Shown here: in pieces, positions 60,700 to 64,000 of the stretch
Position numbering within the stretch: the stretch's first letter is position 1
How the letters are laid out: every line of letters starts with the position of its first letter
Source: Prunus persica
Taxonomy: Eukaryota; Streptophyta; Magnoliopsida; Rosales; Rosaceae
DNA length: 64,000 nucleotides
Reading direction: 5' to 3'
Assembly: GCF_000346465.2 (NCBI RefSeq)
Contig: NC_034016.1
Location: 17,210,063-17,274,062 of the forward strand
The notes under the pieces: model-generated
What the model was told of the DNA's origin: nothing
The model's input: the letters and a program-made list of their open reading frames with translations, nothing else
The model's database searches: none
Translations under genes and position numbers: made by a program

Positions 60700-62840
60700 A
60701 TGGGGATGACTAATCAGTTCTCTCTAGAAAGCAACTAATAAATTAAAAAACCTCGAAAAGTTCACAGCTTTTCCAATGTGAAAGTGTTTAATATTTTTCC
60801 AAGTTGATTATTATTACGTACTCCTGCACAGGAAACAGACGGCATAGGTGGTGGGGTGAGCCACTGCCCACTTTTCTCCATGGCCCCCCTTCGCTGACGC
60901 TCTGGCTGATGCTGTTGTGGCTCCTACTAACAATTGGCTACAATTTTTGTGGAGGAAATGAGAGTTTAGAACAAAGATTTAGGTAATGGGAAGTAAATAG
61001 TTAAAGACAAAAGCCAGCCCCCAAAAGGGAAAAATCGAAGACAATATTATGTTTTTTAAGTACTGGTAGGTACGTTTTCTTGTATGTATTCTCTTTTGAA
61101 AATACTTGTCATGTACCAATAATTTTGTATATTCCACATCATGTATGTAATCAATTGTAAATAATTTTGAGCACTTTGGTTTGTTGTCTAAGTTGGGAAG
61201 GGGAGGAGAGAGGTGTTATTGGAGTCCGAATCTCATATCATTGATCTACAATGCAATTTATGCTCTTACCATTGAACTATAGCCTTGTTAGTGCTAATAA
61301 GCGTTTAAAAGAACTTACTCTCTATTAGTTTAGTCATTTTTCTTTTTTTATTGTTAACAAAATATGTTAAGTTCAAATTCATCGAGAATGCACATTTTGA
61401 TGTGTAGATTCTATTGCATATTCTAACAATTTGATTTGATTTGATTTGATGATGGGATCAATTGACATTAGCATAGGTGTAAATTACTTCTAGAAAGTTA
61501 GTCATAAGCCATAAGATAGGAGCTACTTTACGTGATCGTTTGGGTTGGGAAGAATTGACTGTGTGAATATAGAAGGATAAGATCTCTATCATTAAAGTTA
61601 GAAATCCCCACTTCAATAGATTGACATTAACCATTAAATGAGTGCTGATATTTTCATTCGTGTTTTATTTTCCTACTCACCTTATCTTCCCACCAACCAT
61701 GTAAATTTGAAAAAACACAATCATATCTTTCCACCCACTATTATTCCTAAAATACCGTTTAATTATTAATTCAAGCGAATTCTCTTAACTAATCATTAGT
61801 AGTTGAGATAATGGAGAGGATCAAGTTGTGTTTGACGGACTGGATAAATGTTTTAGTAACTGAGGAATCGTATGCTTTAACAAGTGGGTTACGTGAGATG
61901 ATGTTTTTTCTCTAAGTCCTTAAAAGTCATTTTACAAAGGAATACACTTATCTTTAAAAATTTAAGATAATGATGGTGGGAAAATAAGACAGAAGAATGA
62001 AAATAGCAGCACTCCTATTAAATTTAATTTGAATAATCAAAATTCAATTTAATGAATTTTAGTTTAAATACCATAAATTACACGATTCTAGAAGTTAATT
62101 TTGTTTATACATCATCTGCCTCTCCTCTCTAGAAGCTCATTGCTTTCTACATCATTTTGCCACCCTTGTTCCCTAAACTCCATAGAAATGGTAGGCTCGT
62201 GTGGATATAAAAAGAAAGTGAACTTTTTCTCTTGCATTTAAAGGTGTGTGAATAAGGGAGCTCCCTACGAAGAATAAGTAGAACATGGACCGCCTATAAA
62301 TTAGTTGGGAAATAACTATTAAGGTCCAAAATGACATTATGGATACTTCCATTGGTTTCTTTATTTAGTTTAGTATTGACGGTCTCGTGAAAGGAAATTA
62401 GATTTCATCAATATGAAAATTTGAGTTCTCATCTGCCGGCCTTAGTCAGATCGTGATGTAAGTCATTTTTCTGTCACGGATATGTAAACCTTATTCAATC
62501 TTCTCCTCTCTATAAAATAAAATAAAAAAGTCAAAAACTACACGAAGTCCACATTGTAAAGCTTCAAACAAAATTCTATGAGCCGCACGCACAGGTGGAG
62601 GAACTTGAACATGCCAGCTGAGAGATTGAATTCCCCAACTTGCAAGAGTATTTAAATATATAACTTAGAGATATGGTTTGCATCGTAATCAATAATCGAG
62701 GTCTGTAGATTCCATTACGGGCTACCATTCTCTCATTAACTTTCAAGAGAGTTGGAGTTTTACCTAAGCTATTGCATCTATTTTGTTAGAGGGAAGGTGC
62801 AAGTGGGTACCTAGTGCTTGTTAAAAGTTCTCTCCAAATA
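60700..62840. other. intergenic DNA, no gene recognised
   Basis: AT-rich sequence upstream of the PEARLI 4 gene. A tRNA-like minus-strand remnant (A-box-like TAGTTCAATGGTAAGAGC) lies at about 61200-61290, perhaps an old SINE. A short GATTT tandem run lies at about 61433-61448. No gene was recognised. Confidence 0.5.
61205..61290 (-). mobile_element. possible tRNA-derived SINE remnant
   Basis: On the minus strand GGCTATAGTTCAATGGTAAG resembles a tRNA 5' half with a good A box; the B box (GAGATTCGGACTCC) is degenerate. A decayed SINE is more likely than a working tRNA because no cloverleaf closes. Confidence 0.4.
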
Positions 62841-62844
62841 ATTT

Positions 62845-63530
62845 AGGGGCCGTTAGGTAACGTTTTTAAGACTCCGTTTTCATTTTCTATTAAAAATGCG
62901 TATGTCTTTTTCATTTTTATTAGAAATCGTTTTATGAAAATAAATTCAAACTCATATACAAAAACTGAAAACACCAAATTATCGTTTGCATTTTCTACCC
63001 AGTGTATTGGTCTGATTGTTTTTTTTTTTGTCTAGTTTTTTATTTTTCATTTTTTAATTTCAAAAGTTTAGTTTTTTCGTTCCACTTCATTATTTTATTT
63101 TGCCTGTACATTAATTTAATGATAAAACCATCATATATTATTCAATTTCATATTTATTTTAAACTAAAGATACTAGAATTTTATTATCTAGGGTTTTCTA
63201 AAATTAGATTATTATTTTTATTTTTATATACATTATTATTCTCAAATTATACATTTTTCATTGTCTGTAATAATCTTATCTTTTAAAATATCAAAATTTA
63301 AAAAACATATATTTTGTAGGACATAAATTAGCAAAAAATATACTTGAAAAATAACTCACATATTATTATTCTCAAATTGTCTTACTAGACACGTTTTCAC
63401 TATTTTTATTTTCTAAATCTTTTTTTAAATTAATCTACTAGACATATTTTTGAATTCTTAAAAAGCAAATTTGTGTTCTCGTTTTTATTCTCAGAAAATA
63501 TTCTTCGAAATCGTTACCAAACGGGCCCTT
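62845..63530. mobile_element. hAT-like non-autonomous element (MITE)
   Basis: The left end AGGGGCCGTTAGGTAACG and the right end CGTTACCAAACGGGCCCTT are near-perfect inverted repeats; GGGCC-GTTTGGTAACG ends are typical of plant hAT-type MITEs. The 8 bases outside each end agree at 6 of 8 positions. The interior is very AT-rich and non-coding. Confidence 0.6.
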
Positions 63531-64000
63531 AATTTTGAATTAAATTCTTGGCTTCGAATTTGATTTTTCTTCTTCTTCTGAAAGTTTGTGTGCTAATTTG
63601 TAAAAACTAAAATGTAATAATGTAACATGCGTATGTGCATATAGATATGTGTATGCATATATTATATATAGCTGGGGCTGTTAGCCGGCCCTTTAATAAA
63701 AATGGGTGGACTAGTCTTGCACCACACGGCAGTGGCACTACCCTATATGATAACATGATAATATTATTGCTGATGTGTTAATTGTTTTTGTTTTCAGCTC
63801 CAACTTCCAAGTTGTAGAGTAGTTGAAACATGAAAGAAACTGAAACCAAAACGAATAAAAAACTAGGTAAGGTAGTTAGGGTTCTAAGGTCATGCGATTT
63901 GCGTTTACCCATCATTTCCAACTCACATACAATCTTTTTAAATATCTTCTTCTTTAACTATCTAAAACACATAAAAAAAAAAGGAGTAATTTTAGCAAGA
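63531..64000. other. window end, no gene recognised
   Basis: AT-rich intergenic DNA without convincing features. Confidence 0.5.

Noticed and set aside
1..64000. CRISPR arrays, operons, bacterial ribosome sites
   Set aside because: The window is plant nuclear DNA; no regularly spaced direct repeats of that type were seen.

Overview
This is plant nuclear DNA from a eudicot. Genes are intron-rich, GT-AG spliced and compact, with AT-rich intergenic DNA, a Ty1/copia retrotransposon, tRNA-derived SINEs and MITE-like elements. The protein sequences and gene order suggest Rosaceae, perhaps Prunus; that is inference. A 100-N assembly gap lies at 38186-38285.

Layout, left to right. A BOI/SBP1-type RING E3 ligase gene (+, 4.9-5.9 kb). 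A plastid NicO (nickel/cobalt-transport-like) membrane protein gene (-, 10.0-12.7 kb). Hydroxypyruvate reductase HPR1, the peroxisomal photorespiratory enzyme, in 13 exons (+, 15.6-18.3 kb). A SKP1-like gene (+, 20.3-21.2 kb) with a perfect four-unit heat-shock element upstream. From 22 to 36 kb on the minus strand is a local family I do not recognise: gene A (22.2-26.3 kb), with hydrophobic exon-encoded modules followed by a long coiled coil; its decayed paralogue B (26.9-34.2 kb), split inside exon 3 by a young copia element; and a small coiled-coil gene D (35.7-36.1 kb). After the gap come an HGSNAT-like acyltransferase membrane protein in 13 exons (+, 39.2-44.5 kb), a PIP2 aquaporin (+, 49.6-50.8 kb), the splicing factor SYF2 (-, 53.3-55.4 kb) and a PEARLI 4 family protein (-, 56.7-59.8 kb).

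These genes are not an operon or a single pathway. The order RING/SBP - NicO - PIP2 - SYF2 - PEARLI 4 matches, from memory, two Arabidopsis segments (around At4g35070-35110 and At2g16800-16900), so the window looks like a conserved ancestral block with insertions between the old neighbours.

The most unusual material is: (1) the A/B family, whose exons 1-4 each encode a hydrophobic module with a Glu-Arg-type motif and whose last exon encodes a 35-residue-period coiled coil; (2) SYF2 and PEARLI 4, unrelated neighbours sharing a 124-nt first exon with a His/Cys motif; (3) three tandem ~290-bp exon-plus-intron units in the PEARLI 4 gene; (4) two GC-AG introns in HPR1, and a last intron whose retention would remove the peroxisome signal. 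All exon boundaries were read by eye from splice signals, reading frame and family homology.
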